The notes: generated from the letters alone by a model not told the origin. Shown: positions 41,132 to 50,597, counted from the stretch's first letter. The stretch: 64,000 nucleotides of DNA from Candidatus Sericytochromatia bacterium (GCA_035285325.1 JAYKJB010000016.1:62001-126000); one strand, 5' to 3'. Program-made: numbers and translations.

Positions 41132-42901
41132 TCAGAAGATCACGTGTCGACCCTTTTGACGGCGGCTGAAGATGGCCACCGTTGTTTCGGCATCTCCCAC
41201 GCCCATGTTGCCGGAGTCTCCGATGCCGGAGGCGCCAAATTCTTCCCAGTCCATGGCGGAATCGGTGCCGTCGTTTTCCTTCAGCATGCCGCCGATGATG
41301 CGGCGAGCGCGCTGAAGTTTGCGGTCATCCCGGCTCCAGATGGAACAGGCCAGGTCGTGAGAGTTCGTCAGCACGGCAAAGCGCAGGAAGTCTTCGAATT
41401 CCGCCAGCGGCATCAGGCACAGGATGGGCATGAAGAACTCGGTGGTGGTCAGGTTGAACGTCTCTTCGCCCTTGCCGTCCCAATCTGCCGTGACCACCGC
41501 ATTGGGCACCAGATCAGCGATGACCACCGGGGCAATCACCTCCGCGTGGTTCGCATACTCTGAATGGCTGAGCTTGCCGCCTTCGCGGGCGATGCGGTAG
41601 CCAGCGCGCCGGGCCGCTTCCTGAATGTTGGTCACGGTCTGGGCCTTGTGCACCATGTTGGGGCCAATCGTTTTGGCGTTCTCCGTGAGGTGCGGATCAC
41701 CCACCGTCCACTGGTCCATCTCCGCGTTGATCAGGCTTTCGAGCTTGGTCAGCACCGCCTGGCTGCCTGCGATGCCGTGCAGGGTGGTGCACTTGTGGCT
41801 GCTGAAACCCAACTTGGAGTAAACCAGCCGGACCGCGATGCGCTGGAGCTCGTCGTCGCTGAATCCCTCATCGACGTAAGCCCAATTGCATCCGCCGCCT
41901 TCGAACTTGAGCGTGCGCACGCCGCGCCCCGAGGCGATCGCCTTGGCGGTTTTCTCGGAGCCGGTCAAAGAGACCACGGCCACCTTCTCGTGGGTGGCCA
42001 GCCCCGCAATGCCACTGCCGAAGCCTTCTAGCTTGTGGATGGCGCGCGGATTGGCCCCGGCAGCCAGCAGCATGCGCATCATCACCGTGTTGCAGATGCC
42101 GCCGAACGGATGACCTTTGAAGACCATCACGGAGCCGGACATGTAGCACCCCACGATCTGGATGACCGGAATGCCGTAAATGAAATTCATCGGGGTGACG
42201 ACCGCGCACACGCCCGCAGGCAGGAAGCCGTTTTTCCAGTAACTATGGCCTGGCACCATCGGGGGCACGATTTCCCCACGGAGCGCTTTCTCTGCGTTGC
42301 CGCCAATGTGATCAGCGGCCCGCTTCGCTTCCCAGAAGTCCTTCTCAGCTTCCATGCGCGTCTTGGGGATGACGTGGCGAATTTCGCGCATCACATCCTC
42401 TGAGAAGTATTCGAGCAGGCGGGAGAAGTTGTTCACCACCCACTTTCGGTACGAGGTGGTCTCTTCGGCCCACTCGAAGCTGCTCCAGTGCGACCAGGCT
42501 GCTTCCACCACTTCTTCCACGTCGGCAGGTTGGGAGTCGGCCACGGCCACCATCGGAATGCGGTTGTCCCACAGGGTGGGCAGCGTCACCAGCTGGCCTG
42601 AACTGGGTTTTTTCCACTCCCCAGCCACCAGGTTGTAGGCAGGGACAGGAGCGGCATCTGGTGCCGTGGGCAACTCGCGGTACGGGAAGATGTAGTCGCG
42701 CAGCGTCTCCATCTCGTCATCCCGCAGGCCCACGCTGAACAGATTCCACTGCTGGCGCCGGGCGCCATAGAGGGCCGCCAAGGGGTCCTGGCCCAGCTGG
42801 CCGCGTGAATTGAAGGCGCGAACGGCGGCCTGCAGGCTCGCCAGGTCGAAGCGGCCCCTGGCGTCGAGCGCTGCATCGGTTGCGGAAGACTGAATCGTCA
42901 T
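41132..42901 (-). CDS. Aldehyde dehydrogenase superfamily protein, substrate uncertain
   Basis: A 589-aa protein, longer than typical aldehyde dehydrogenases (~500). Start ATG 42901 follows GGGAGGT. The cofactor-binding part is seen in VVTPMNFIYGIPVIQIVG, SLTGSEKTAKAIA and the general-base Glu in LKFEGGGCNWAY; the likely nucleophile is Cys371 in FSSHKCTTLHG, an unusual context. TTTEFFMPILCLMPL is the usual E-x-F-x-P region. Length and parts resemble 1-pyrroline-5-carboxylate dehydrogenases, but the active-site differences argue against assigning the substrate. It follows the Nudix gene on the same strand. Confidence 0.75.
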   Translation of the reverse strand: MTIQSSATDAALDARGRFDLASLQAAVRAFNSRGQLGQDPLAALYGARRQQWNLFSVGLRDDEMETLRDYIFPYRELPTAPDAAPVPAYNLVAGEWKKPSSGQLVTLPTLWDNRIPMVAVADSQPADVEEVVEAAWSHWSSFEWAEETTSYRKWVVNNFSRLLEYFSEDVMREIRHVIPKTRMEAEKDFWEAKRAADHIGGNAEKALRGEIVPPMVPGHSYWKNGFLPAGVCAVVTPMNFIYGIPVIQIVGCYMSGSVMVFKGHPFGGICNTVMMRMLLAAGANPRAIHKLEGFGSGIAGLATHEKVAVVSLTGSEKTAKAIASGRGVRTLKFEGGGCNWAYVDEGFSDDELQRIAVRLVYSKLGFSSHKCTTLHGIAGSQAVLTKLESLINAEMDQWTVGDPHLTENAKTIGPNMVHKAQTVTNIQEAARRAGYRIAREGGKLSHSEYANHAEVIAPVVIADLVPNAVVTADWDGKGEETFNLTTTEFFMPILCLMPLAEFEDFLRFAVLTNSHDLACSIWSRDDRKLQRARRIIGGMLKENDGTDSAMDWEEFGASGIGDSGNMGVGDAETTVAIFSRRQKGRHVIF

Positions 42902-42985
42902 GGCTACCTCCCCGTCATCGACCCAGCACAATGGGCCATCTGCGAGGCGCATTGTACCACCGACGAAAGGAGCGTCGCCACGCCA

Positions 42986-43633
42986 TCAGGCGCCGGGGAA
43001 TGGGAGATCTGAGGCGCCCATCCGCCGCGTCTTTGCAGACGTGGTGGATGGCTGGATGCGATGCTCCGGCGGGCTGGTGTGGAGCAGGTGGCGTGCATCG
43101 GCCAGCAGCTGCCGGGTGAAGCTGTTCAAGGGCAGCTGGTCTGCCTCTTCCGGGGTGACCCAGCGGTACGCTTGCGCTTCGTCGGAGAGCGTGACGGGGC
43201 CGCCATCACACCGGCAAACAAAATTGAGCAAGATCATGTGGGCATCGGGCTTGTAGAATTCGGCTGATTGAATGGCTTCATAGACCGCCACAAATTGCAC
43301 GTCACGTACGTTCAGACCGGTCTCTTCAGCGAACTCCCGCACCAGTGCCTCAGCCATCGGCTCGCCCGGGTCGATCTTGCCACCGGGAACTCCCCAGGTA
43401 TGTCGCCACTTGTGGGTCTGGACCACCAGAACATGCCCATCAGGATCGCAGGCCAGGGCGCCCACCGTCACAATGGGGCGCGACGCGGATATCGTTGAGT
43501 CGGTGGACAAGGTGTTCAAACTCCAGGGCGGGGCGTGACCGGGCGATCCGATGCGACGAGATGTCGCCCATCGTCCTCCGATGGTATCGCAAATGTCCCG
43601 GGTATGGACGGGTATAAGGGCAGGGCGTTCCAT
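42986..43633 (-). CDS. Nudix hydrolase
   Basis: Nudix box GGKIDPGEPMAEALVREF continuing to AEETGL matches G-x5-E-x7-R-E-x-x-E-E-x-G. The substrate is an X-linked nucleoside diphosphate, unknown here. The domain begins about residue 50 (RPIVTVGALACDPDGHVL). The start is uncertain: ATG 43633 gives 215 aa with an unusual 49-residue leader, while TTG 43510 gives 174 aa and is closer to family size. A Ser/Pro-rich tail of ~25 residues follows the domain. It diverges from the giant kinase gene. Confidence 0.8.
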   Translation of the reverse strand: MERPALIPVHTRDICDTIGGRWATSRRIGSPGHAPPWSLNTLSTDSTISASRPIVTVGALACDPDGHVLVVQTHKWRHTWGVPGGKIDPGEPMAEALVREFAEETGLNVRDVQFVAVYEAIQSAEFYKPDAHMILLNFVCRCDGGPVTLSDEAQAYRWVTPEEADQLPLNSFTRQLLADARHLLHTSPPEHRIQPSTTSAKTRRMGASDLPFPGA

Positions 43634-43683
43634 GCGGATGCCCGCCCTGTCCCGTTGTCTTCCCGGCTGAGGTTCAGCGCCCC

Positions 43684-46600
43684 ATGATCAACCTAGCTCC
43701 TCGTTTTCAGACGCTCGAGTTGCTAGGCCGTGGAGGAATGGGCGAGGTCTGGCGAGTGCGCTGTGAGCGCACCGACCAGGAAGTGGCCTTGAAGGTGTGC
43801 CTGAGCCCCGATGAGACGGGGCGCTTGCAGTTCCGGCAGGAATTCTGGGTGATGTCGACCCTGCGTCATCCCTCCTTGATTCCGGCCCTCGAGGCGGGCG
43901 AAACCGAGGACGGGCGTCCCTTTTTCACGATGCCCATCGTGCGCGGGACAGATGCGTCGCCCGGGATGCCGGAGGCCCAGGTGCGTGCGTGGCTGCCGGG
44001 CGTGCTGTCGGCGCTGGACTTTCTCCACCAGCGTGGTTTCGTTCACGGGGACATCAAGCCGGAAAACATCCGCCTGACGGACGATGGCGGTGTGCGCTTG
44101 ATGGACCTGGGCTTGTTGCGTCGCTCGGGGCGACCCGCTCCCATCAGTGGCACCTTGGCCTACGTTCCGCCTGAACTGGTCTTGGGGCGTGCGGTCGATG
44201 GGCGCAGCGACCTTTATATGTTGGGCGCCGTGCTCTACGAACTTCTGGCCGGTGTCGCCCCCTTCTCCTCGGCCCGGACGGATGCCCTTTTGCGCGCGCA
44301 CGTCTCCCAACATCCGGCGCCCCTCCGCCAGGTGATACCAGCCGTCTCCCTCGAGATGGACTCCGTGGTGGCGCGGTTGCTGGAAAAAAATCCCGCTGAC
44401 CGATTCGCCAGCGGGCAGGAGGTGCTGGCCGCGCTGGGCTTGGAGTCGGCGGACGATGAATCCGCCACGCTCTGGACGCCTCCCTTGCTCGGGCGGGAGG
44501 TCCTGCAACGAGACCTGGAGGCCTGGAGTGTGCAGGCGGCACCCGACCCGCCCCTGCGCGCCATTCAGGGGGGCGCGGGGTTCGGCAAGACCCGTCTCCT
44601 GGAGGAGTTGGTTGCCTTCGCGCGCCTGCAGGGTGAGGTCTGTGTGCTGGGGGCGGGCATGGGCAGCGAGGCGACCCCCTACCAGGCCCTGGCGCCGTGG
44701 GTCAGTCACCTCTGGGAACTGGCCGCGGCGGACGTGCGGGAGCGCCTGGGGCCTTTCCTCACCACCGTCTTGCCTCACCTGGCCGACCAGGCCGCCCGCT
44801 CGCTGGAGGGCTCTGCCGAGCGGACCCGCTTTTTCGATTCGGTGGCCCTCCTCGCCGAACATGTGGCGCCTCGCCTGACCTGGTGCCTGGATGATGTTGA
44901 ACGACTCGACTCCGATTCGTCGGACCTCGTGTTGTTCCTCAAAAAGCGTGGTGAGACCCTGCAGTGGCGCTGGCTGGTGGCAGGTCGGGACTTACCGGAG
45001 AAAATGGTCGAGTCGGCGCCGGTGGCGACCCTGGCGGCCTTCAGCCCGGAACAGTCTCGGGGGCTGTTGGCCACGATGCTGGGTGGAAAGGTGCCCGAGG
45101 CCGTGGCACTCCAAGCGATTGCCCTGGCCGAAGGGGTGCCGGGCTCGGTGGAGTTGTTGGCCCGGCACTGGGCCCAACAGGGCATCTTGAAGAAGCGCCG
45201 GGGCCAGTGGTACGTGACCCGCGAAGGCGACCTCGTGGCCTCAGGTGGGATCGAGGGTCTGGCCGACTCCTCCTGGACCACGCTTGAATCGGCCGCCCGC
45301 TCCCTGCTCGACCTGGCTGCCGTGCTGGGGGAACGTGCCTCATTGGCCGATCTCGCCCAGCTCTCCGGTCTGGATGACACGGCCTTCTTCGCCGCGCGTT
45401 CCGCCCTTGAACAGGCTGGTTTGTTGCTGGCAGAGGATGGGGCGTATCGCTTTCTGCGGCCCGGGCAGATGCCTCGCATCCTGGCTGCGTGGGACCCCTC
45501 CGCGCGACGGGAACAGCACGCGCGGATCGCTGTGTTCTTCGAGGCGCGCACACCCCTGGCTGATTGCGTCCGCAGGCGCGACCTGGGCACGTTGCTGCGG
45601 ATTGCCGGTCACTGGGTGGAGGCAGGGCGACTGGGGGAGGCGTGGCCTTGGGTCGAAGCCGCCACGCGCCTGTGTCTGACCCGCGGGACCACCACCACGG
45701 TGATTTCCCTGGTCAATGCGATGCACACCTCAAGCGACCTGCAACCGCGCGTGCTGCTCGCGTTGGCCGGCCTGGAGGTGTATATCCTGCGTCATCAGGG
45801 ACAGTTGGATGAGGCCATCGCGCGCTATGACGACGGATTGCTCGACCGCTTCGTGGCGCAGAGCGATCGCGAGGCCGGGGAACACCTGATCACCTATGCC
45901 ACGATGGTGCAGCAAAAGGGCCGCTATGACCAGGCAGCCGAGAAGACGCGCCTCGGTATCGAACGAGCGCGCCGCGTGCAGGACTGGGCGACTGTCGTCC
46001 GCGGGCAGTTCGGTCTTGGTCGCATGCATTATTTCCAGGGTGATTCCGTGCAGGCCGTGGCGCAGATTGAAGAGGCGATCGCCTTGGCCCGCCAGCACGG
46101 CTTGACCTCGAGCCTCCCGCCCATGTTGAGCCTGGCCGGTTATATTCTCTCGTCGGCGGGGGAGGCGGAGATGCCTCGCGCCATGGCCTTGATGACCGAG
46201 GGGTTGAAGCTGGCGCGAGAGGAGGACAATCTCTACGACTCCGCGGAAGCGCTCAACAACCTGGGCAATGTCTTGATGGCGGGCGGAAAATTCAGTGCGG
46301 CGAAGCGCTATTTCGAGGAGTATCTCGTTCTGTGCGAGCGAATGGCCCTGCCCGGCGAGGAAACCTTCGCGCACTTGAACGTGGCCTCCGTGGCGTTGGA
46401 GCTAGGTTATCTGGCCGATGCCACTTACCACACTGACGTTGCCCTGAAAATCTGTCGTCCCGCGGGCCGTCGCTTTCCGGAAGCCTTTGCCATGGTTACC
46501 CAGGGGGCCTTGAAGATTCAGGCCGGAGAGCCGGATGCCGGTTTGGCCCTGATCCAGGCGAGCCTCGATCTGACGCGGGAGATTTCCAATCGTTACCTGG

Positions 46601-48198
46601 AAAGTCAGGTATTGGCGTTTCAGGCGGAGGCGGCCATGTTGACCGGCCAGCTCGACTGGGCGGAAAGCTTGCTGGCGCAGCTAGAGGCTGACCCTGCCAA
46701 TTCGGAACACAGTGAGCAGGCGGCTCGCCTGGCCCGCGTGCGGGCTGGGCTGGATTCCGTGCGTGATGCGGCGGCGTTTCTGCGCAGGGCGGAGGCGGCG
46801 GCTGGAAGCGATGCGCCCTTGCCCGGGGTCACGTTGCATGTGCTGCGCTGGGGGGGATGTGCTGCCCTGCGAGGCGGTGAAGCCGAACGGGCCGAGAGGT
46901 TGCTGCGGGCTGCGGCAGCCCTGGCAGAGGCCGAGCAGATCAAGGGAGTCGCCCTCGAAGTTGAAATCTTGCGGGCGCTGGCGGCCGAAGCCCAGGGAGC
47001 CTATGGCCGGATGGCGGATCGCTTGGCTCGGGCGACGGCGTTGGCGGAAGAGACCCGGGCGACGCACGCGCAGCAGTGGATCGCCCTGCTGCGGGCTTAC
47101 ATGCCCTCCGGCTCGTTGAGCCAGTCGCAAGCGGCCTTGGGGTATTTACATGCCTGGCGTCAGCGATTGCCGAGGGAATCTGTCTCGGCGGCCCTGCAAC
47201 TGGAGTGTCGTGACCTGATATTGGCTCAGGAGGCCACCTGCGAGATGTCCCAACGCACCACCGGACTGGCTGCTGCCATGTGTGAGGTCTCCGCGGCGTC
47301 GACGCCCGAGGACGTCATTCGCGTCGCGTTGGGGGCGCTTCTGACGCTCTTCACGGCGCGCTCCGTTCATGTGGCCACCTTTCAAGGATCTGGCTTGAGC
47401 GGGCTCGAATCGGCGGGCACGCTGGTCGATAACGAGCGTGAGGCTATTCTGGCGGCGGCCTGGGACGTGCATGCCACCGGAGAGGAGAGACTGCTCCAAC
47501 TGGAGGGTCAACACGGACACGAGCCGTCCGCGGTTCTGGCCGTTCCCTTGCCGGCTCAGGACCGCTTGCGCGTCTGGATCTTGCACGTGCCTCAACGTCC
47601 CGACCTTGAACCTGCTGCCGTGAGGCAGGCAGTGGCCTTCGTGGCACGCATGGCTGCCAACAAGCTGGATCTGGCTCATGCCGAATCGCGCGAGGGCGGC
47701 GGATCGGTGAGCGCAAGCTTGGCGCTGCAGGCGGCCAAGGCCGCGCTGGATGGCAACGACCCGATGGAGAGAGTCTCGGCGCTGGCCGCAGAAACCCTGC
47801 GTGCCTTCAACGCCCGTCGGTTGCTGCTGCTGGCGCAGGAGGGGGGCAGGATGCGCTGCGAGGTGGCCTTCGGCCCCGACGCGGAGGTCTTGAACCCGGA
47901 GTGGCAGATCTTCACCAAGGGGCTTGCGCGTCAGGTCTTCAACGAGAAGAAACCCCAATTTTTTGACGCCACCGAAGGCGATGCTGGCCCGACGCGTGCC
48001 AGTGTGCGGGCCTTGGATCTGCACTATGTGCTGGTCGCTCCCCTGAGCCAGGGTGATGTCACCCGGGGGGTGCTCTACCTCGACCTGGAGCACGGGGTGT
48101 CGTCCGAGGCGCATGCGCTTGAAACGCTCGAGGCCCTGGCCGGGGTGTGGGCCGCGATGAGCAAGGTCATTGCGGCGACGGCGCTCCCGCAAACCTGA
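43684..48198 (+). CDS. Giant Ser/Thr kinase - AAA ATPase - TPR - GAF signalling protein, 1504 aa
   Basis: Residues ~10-260 are a Hanks-type kinase: GRGGMGEVW loop, Lys37 in VALKV, H121-G-D123-I-K-P-E-N catalytic loop (HGD rather than HRD), D141-L-G, and GTLAYVPPELV. Residues ~270-560 form a STAND/AAA-type ATPase with Walker A GGAGFGKTR near 295-303 and LTWCLDDVERLDSD as Walker B. Residues ~600-1160 are helical TPR-like repeats (YDQAAEKTRLGIERAR; AEALNNLGNVLMAGGKFSAA). Two GAF-like domains follow (~1200-1335 and ~1345-1500). No membrane segment. Related architectures are known in Cyanobacteria, Myxobacteria and Chloroflexi. The stop overlaps the flavoprotein gene by 1 bp. Confidence 0.87.
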   Translation: MINLAPRFQTLELLGRGGMGEVWRVRCERTDQEVALKVCLSPDETGRLQFRQEFWVMSTLRHPSLIPALEAGETEDGRPFFTMPIVRGTDASPGMPEAQVRAWLPGVLSALDFLHQRGFVHGDIKPENIRLTDDGGVRLMDLGLLRRSGRPAPISGTLAYVPPELVLGRAVDGRSDLYMLGAVLYELLAGVAPFSSARTDALLRAHVSQHPAPLRQVIPAVSLEMDSVVARLLEKNPADRFASGQEVLAALGLESADDESATLWTPPLLGREVLQRDLEAWSVQAAPDPPLRAIQGGAGFGKTRLLEELVAFARLQGEVCVLGAGMGSEATPYQALAPWVSHLWELAAADVRERLGPFLTTVLPHLADQAARSLEGSAERTRFFDSVALLAEHVAPRLTWCLDDVERLDSDSSDLVLFLKKRGETLQWRWLVAGRDLPEKMVESAPVATLAAFSPEQSRGLLATMLGGKVPEAVALQAIALAEGVPGSVELLARHWAQQGILKKRRGQWYVTREGDLVASGGIEGLADSSWTTLESAARSLLDLAAVLGERASLADLAQLSGLDDTAFFAARSALEQAGLLLAEDGAYRFLRPGQMPRILAAWDPSARREQHARIAVFFEARTPLADCVRRRDLGTLLRIAGHWVEAGRLGEAWPWVEAATRLCLTRGTTTTVISLVNAMHTSSDLQPRVLLALAGLEVYILRHQGQLDEAIARYDDGLLDRFVAQSDREAGEHLITYATMVQQKGRYDQAAEKTRLGIERARRVQDWATVVRGQFGLGRMHYFQGDSVQAVAQIEEAIALARQHGLTSSLPPMLSLAGYILSSAGEAEMPRAMALMTEGLKLAREEDNLYDSAEALNNLGNVLMAGGKFSAAKRYFEEYLVLCERMALPGEETFAHLNVASVALELGYLADATYHTDVALKICRPAGRRFPEAFAMVTQGALKIQAGEPDAGLALIQASLDLTREISNRYLESQVLAFQAEAAMLTGQLDWAESLLAQLEADPANSEHSEQAARLARVRAGLDSVRDAAAFLRRAEAAAGSDAPLPGVTLHVLRWGGCAALRGGEAERAERLLRAAAALAEAEQIKGVALEVEILRALAAEAQGAYGRMADRLARATALAEETRATHAQQWIALLRAYMPSGSLSQSQAALGYLHAWRQRLPRESVSAALQLECRDLILAQEATCEMSQRTTGLAAAMCEVSAASTPEDVIRVALGALLTLFTARSVHVATFQGSGLSGLESAGTLVDNEREAILAAAWDVHATGEERLLQLEGQHGHEPSAVLAVPLPAQDRLRVWILHVPQRPDLEPAAVRQAVAFVARMAANKLDLAHAESREGGGSVSASLALQAAKAALDGNDPMERVSALAAETLRAFNARRLLLLAQEGGRMRCEVAFGPDAEVLNPEWQIFTKGLARQVFNEKKPQFFDATEGDAGPTRASVRALDLHYVLVAPLSQGDVTRGVLYLDLEHGVSSEAHALETLEALAGVWAAMSKVIAATALPQT

Positions 48199-49115
48199 TG
48201 GAGACGAACCCGGATTGCCTGATTGTCGGGGCCGGGATGGCCGGGATCAGCGCGGCGCTCTGGTGTCATCGGCTCGGCCTCAGGTTCGCTTGGGTGGAAG
48301 CCGCGGGGCGCCCCGGTGGGCAGTTGTGGCGAATCCACGGTGGCATCCCGGATTATCCTGGCCTGGCGGCCCCGAACGGTGCCAGCTTTCTCGCGTCCTT
48401 GCAGCAACAATTGCAGGCCCTTGAACTCGCGCCTGCGCTGTCCACGGCGGTGGTGGCCCACGATTCGCTCACCAGGACGGTCAAATTGAGTGATGGCCGC
48501 TTTTGTCAGCCCCGAACGATTCTGATCGCGACGGGGGCTGAGCCACGCCGTCTGGTGATTCCGGGAGAGGAGACCTGGCGAGGACGTGGTGTCAGCGATT
48601 CTGCGACGCGCGATCGCGCATTCCTGGCCGGGCAGGTGGTGGCGGTGGTCGGAGGGGGAGACGCAGCGCTCGAAAATGCCCTGATCCTGTCAGAGGTTTG
48701 CCCCAAGGTGTATCTGCTCCATCGGGGGGCCTCCTTCCGAGCGCAGCCGGGTTTTCAGCAGGCGGTCTCGCAGCATCCCCGCATTGAAGTTCGTTTCCAG
48801 ACTCGCGTGGTGGCTGTCCAGGGGAATGATTCCGTTCAGGCACTCGAGATCGAGACGGCCGATAGGGCGGAAACCCTCGCGGTCGGGGCGATGGTGGTCA
48901 AGGTCGGGGTGGCGGCCGCCTTGGGGCCTTGGGCGGGCTGCCTGCGTTGCAATGCCGATGGGCGACTGTGGGTGGACCTCGCCCAGCGAACCAGCGAGGA
49001 GGGAATCTGGGCGGCTGGGGACGTCTGCAATGCCGAGGCCTCCAGTTTGGTGGCTTCCGCCGGGCAAGCGATGGTGGCCGTCAAGCAGATTGCCCTGACC
49101 TTGGCAGATGCCTGA
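48198..49115 (+). CDS. Thioredoxin-reductase-like flavoprotein lacking the redox-active cysteine pair
   Basis: A 305-aa FAD/NAD(P)H pyridine nucleotide oxidoreductase. FAD site LIVGAGMAGISAAL; second FAD segment EGIWAAGDVCN; nucleotide site AVVGGGDAALENALIL. Where thioredoxin reductase has CATC, this protein reads S135-A-T-R138, so neither Cys exists. It therefore cannot reduce thioredoxin by the classic route; it may be a ferredoxin/flavodoxin-NADP reductase-like enzyme or a non-disulfide oxidoreductase. ATG 48198 overlaps the giant kinase stop by 1 bp, suggesting a shared pathway, perhaps redox sensing. Confidence 0.82.
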   Translation: METNPDCLIVGAGMAGISAALWCHRLGLRFAWVEAAGRPGGQLWRIHGGIPDYPGLAAPNGASFLASLQQQLQALELAPALSTAVVAHDSLTRTVKLSDGRFCQPRTILIATGAEPRRLVIPGEETWRGRGVSDSATRDRAFLAGQVVAVVGGGDAALENALILSEVCPKVYLLHRGASFRAQPGFQQAVSQHPRIEVRFQTRVVAVQGNDSVQALEIETADRAETLAVGAMVVKVGVAAALGPWAGCLRCNADGRLWVDLAQRTSEEGIWAAGDVCNAEASSLVASAGQAMVAVKQIALTLADA

Positions 49116-49207
49116 TTCCCGTCCTTCTCAATAACGGAGCCTGGAGGGAGCGTTCGATTCGAACGCCCCACGTCCAGGCCTTGTCGAGATCTTCGTCCGT
49201 CTAGCCG

Positions 49208-49247
49208 GCGCATCACCCGCCCCAACAAAGGGCGGCGGGCGATGCGC
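49208..49247. terminator. Long GC-rich hairpin between flavoprotein gene and recA
   Basis: GCGCATCACCCGCC pairs with GGCGGGCGATGCGC (one mismatch) around a short loop. It lies between two converging genes; no good U-tract follows on either strand, so it is a possible bidirectional end signal only. Confidence 0.4.
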
Positions 49248-49260
49248 TGAGGTGGGTTCT

Positions 49261-50364
49261 TTAGAAGGCCTCGTCTTCGAGGAGGTCTTCGTCTTCCTCG
49301 ATTTCGGCTGGCGCTTCCGTGGTCAACTGCCCGGCTTGCTCTTGTTGAATGAGTGCCAGTTTGCGTCGGACGAGGCTCTCAATCTCTTGCGCCATGGCGG
49401 GATTGCCTTCCAAGAAGGCGACCGTGTTGTCTCTTCCCTGGCCGATCTTGTTGTCGCTATAAGAGAACCAAGCGCCACTCTTCTGGACGATGCTGTGCTC
49501 GACCGCCACATCCAGGATGCATCCCACGCGATTGATCCCTCGGCCGAACAGGATGTCGAACTCTGCGACCCGGAAAGGAGGCGAAACCTTGTTTTTGACG
49601 ACTTTGACCTTTACTCGGTTGCCGAATTCGGCGCCGTCTTTTTTGAGCGTCTCAACCCGCCGCACCTCCAGACGTACACTGGCATAAAAGCGCAGCGCCC
49701 GCCCGCCCGTGGTGGTTTCCGGATTGCCGAACATGACCCCGATTTTCTCGCGGATCTGGTTGATGAAGATGACGGTACACTGGCTTCGCCCGATGGCGGC
49801 TGTCAGCTTCCGCAGCGCCTGGCTCATCAGGCGCGCTTGAAGTCCCACGTGACTGTCGCCCATCTCCCCTTCGATTTCAGCTTTGGGCACCAGGGCCGCG
49901 ACCGAGTCCACGACCACGAGTTCCACCGCTCCCGACCGAACCAGGGCTTCCGTGATTTCAAGCGCCTGTTCCCCGGTATCAGGTTGGCTGACCAGCAGGT
50001 TGTCGATGTCGACTCCCAAGGCCTGCGCGTACGCTGGGTCCAGGGCATGCTCGGCGTCGACGAAGGCGGCAATACCACCCGCCTTCTGGACCTCGGCGAC
50101 GGAATGCAGGGCGACCGTGGTTTTACCGCCTGACTCAGGTCCATAGACCTCGATGATGCGGCCCTTGGGCAGGCCCCCCACGCCAAGCGCCAGGTCCAGG
50201 GTCAATGCCCCGGTCGGAATGGCTTCGATGCGCATCTTGGCGGCATCACCCAGTTTCATGATGGCGCCCTTGCCGAACTGCTTTTCAATCTGGGCAATGG
50301 CGTTTTTGAGCGCTCCATCACGGTTGGCGTCAATCCGGGAACCGGTGGCATCCATTTTGGCCAT
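49261..50364 (-). CDS. recA: Recombinase A
   Basis: A 367-aa DNA recombination and SOS co-protease. Walker [30 protein letters not shown] (Walker B), loop L1 ([20 protein letters not shown]), [19 protein letters not shown] (loop L2) and FGRGINRVG are unmistakable. The C-terminus is acidic ([14 protein letters not shown]), as usual. The start at 50364 has an AAGGAG site; an apparent extension to 50613 is spurious because it crosses the LexA-box promoter. Confidence 0.97.
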   Translation of the reverse strand: MAKMDATGSRIDANRDGALKNAIAQIEKQFGKGAIMKLGDAAKMRIEAIPTGALTLDLALGVGGLPKGRIIEVYGPESGGKTTVALHSVAEVQKAGGIAAFVDAEHALDPAYAQALGVDIDNLLVSQPDTGEQALEITEALVRSGAVELVVVDSVAALVPKAEIEGEMGDSHVGLQARLMSQALRKLTAAIGRSQCTVIFINQIREKIGVMFGNPETTTGGRALRFYASVRLEVRRVETLKKDGAEFGNRVKVKVVKNKVSPPFRVAEFDILFGRGINRVGCILDVAVEHSIVQKSGAWFSYSDNKIGQGRDNTVAFLEGNPAMAQEIESLVRRKLALIQQEQAGQLTTEAPAEIEEDEDLLEDEAF

Positions 50365-50427
50365 GGCGAGTAGACTCCTTTGGGTTTGAAGCGGGGGCGC
50401 GGTGCGTCCGTTTGAAGGATTTGGATT

Positions 50428-50441
50428 CGAATATTTGTTCG
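50428..50441 (-). promoter_or_regulatory. LexA (SOS) box 1 upstream of recA
   Basis: Reads CGAACAAATATTCG on the minus strand, matching the Gram-positive/cyanobacterial-type LexA consensus CGAAC-N4-GTTCG with one mismatch. It lies 64 bp before the recA start and just downstream of a possible -35 TTGCCC, so bound LexA would block the promoter. Confidence 0.65.
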
Positions 50442-50460
50442 ACTCTCGGGGCAAGATTAC

Positions 50461-50474
50461 CAAACATCTGTTCG
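50461..50474 (-). promoter_or_regulatory. LexA (SOS) box 2 upstream of recA
   Basis: Reads CGAACAGATGTTTG on the minus strand, again one mismatch from CGAAC-N4-GTTCG, starting 33 bp from box 1 (about three helical turns). Paired boxes suggest cooperative LexA binding. Confidence 0.6.
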
Positions 50475-50597
50475 ATGCGCAAGTGCCCTGGCTCACATGC
50501 GGGCCTGCCTCATGTTTCTGGCTGGGATGCCCCCAGGGTATAGAAGGACCGGCAACTTGGAAACGTGCTTTGGGACGCCAGGGAGGATGATGGGCCG

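Noticed and set aside
41132-42901. Firm assignment of the aldehyde dehydrogenase as PruA
   Set aside because: Length is suggestive but the catalytic Cys context differs from characterised P5C dehydrogenases, so only the superfamily is claimed.
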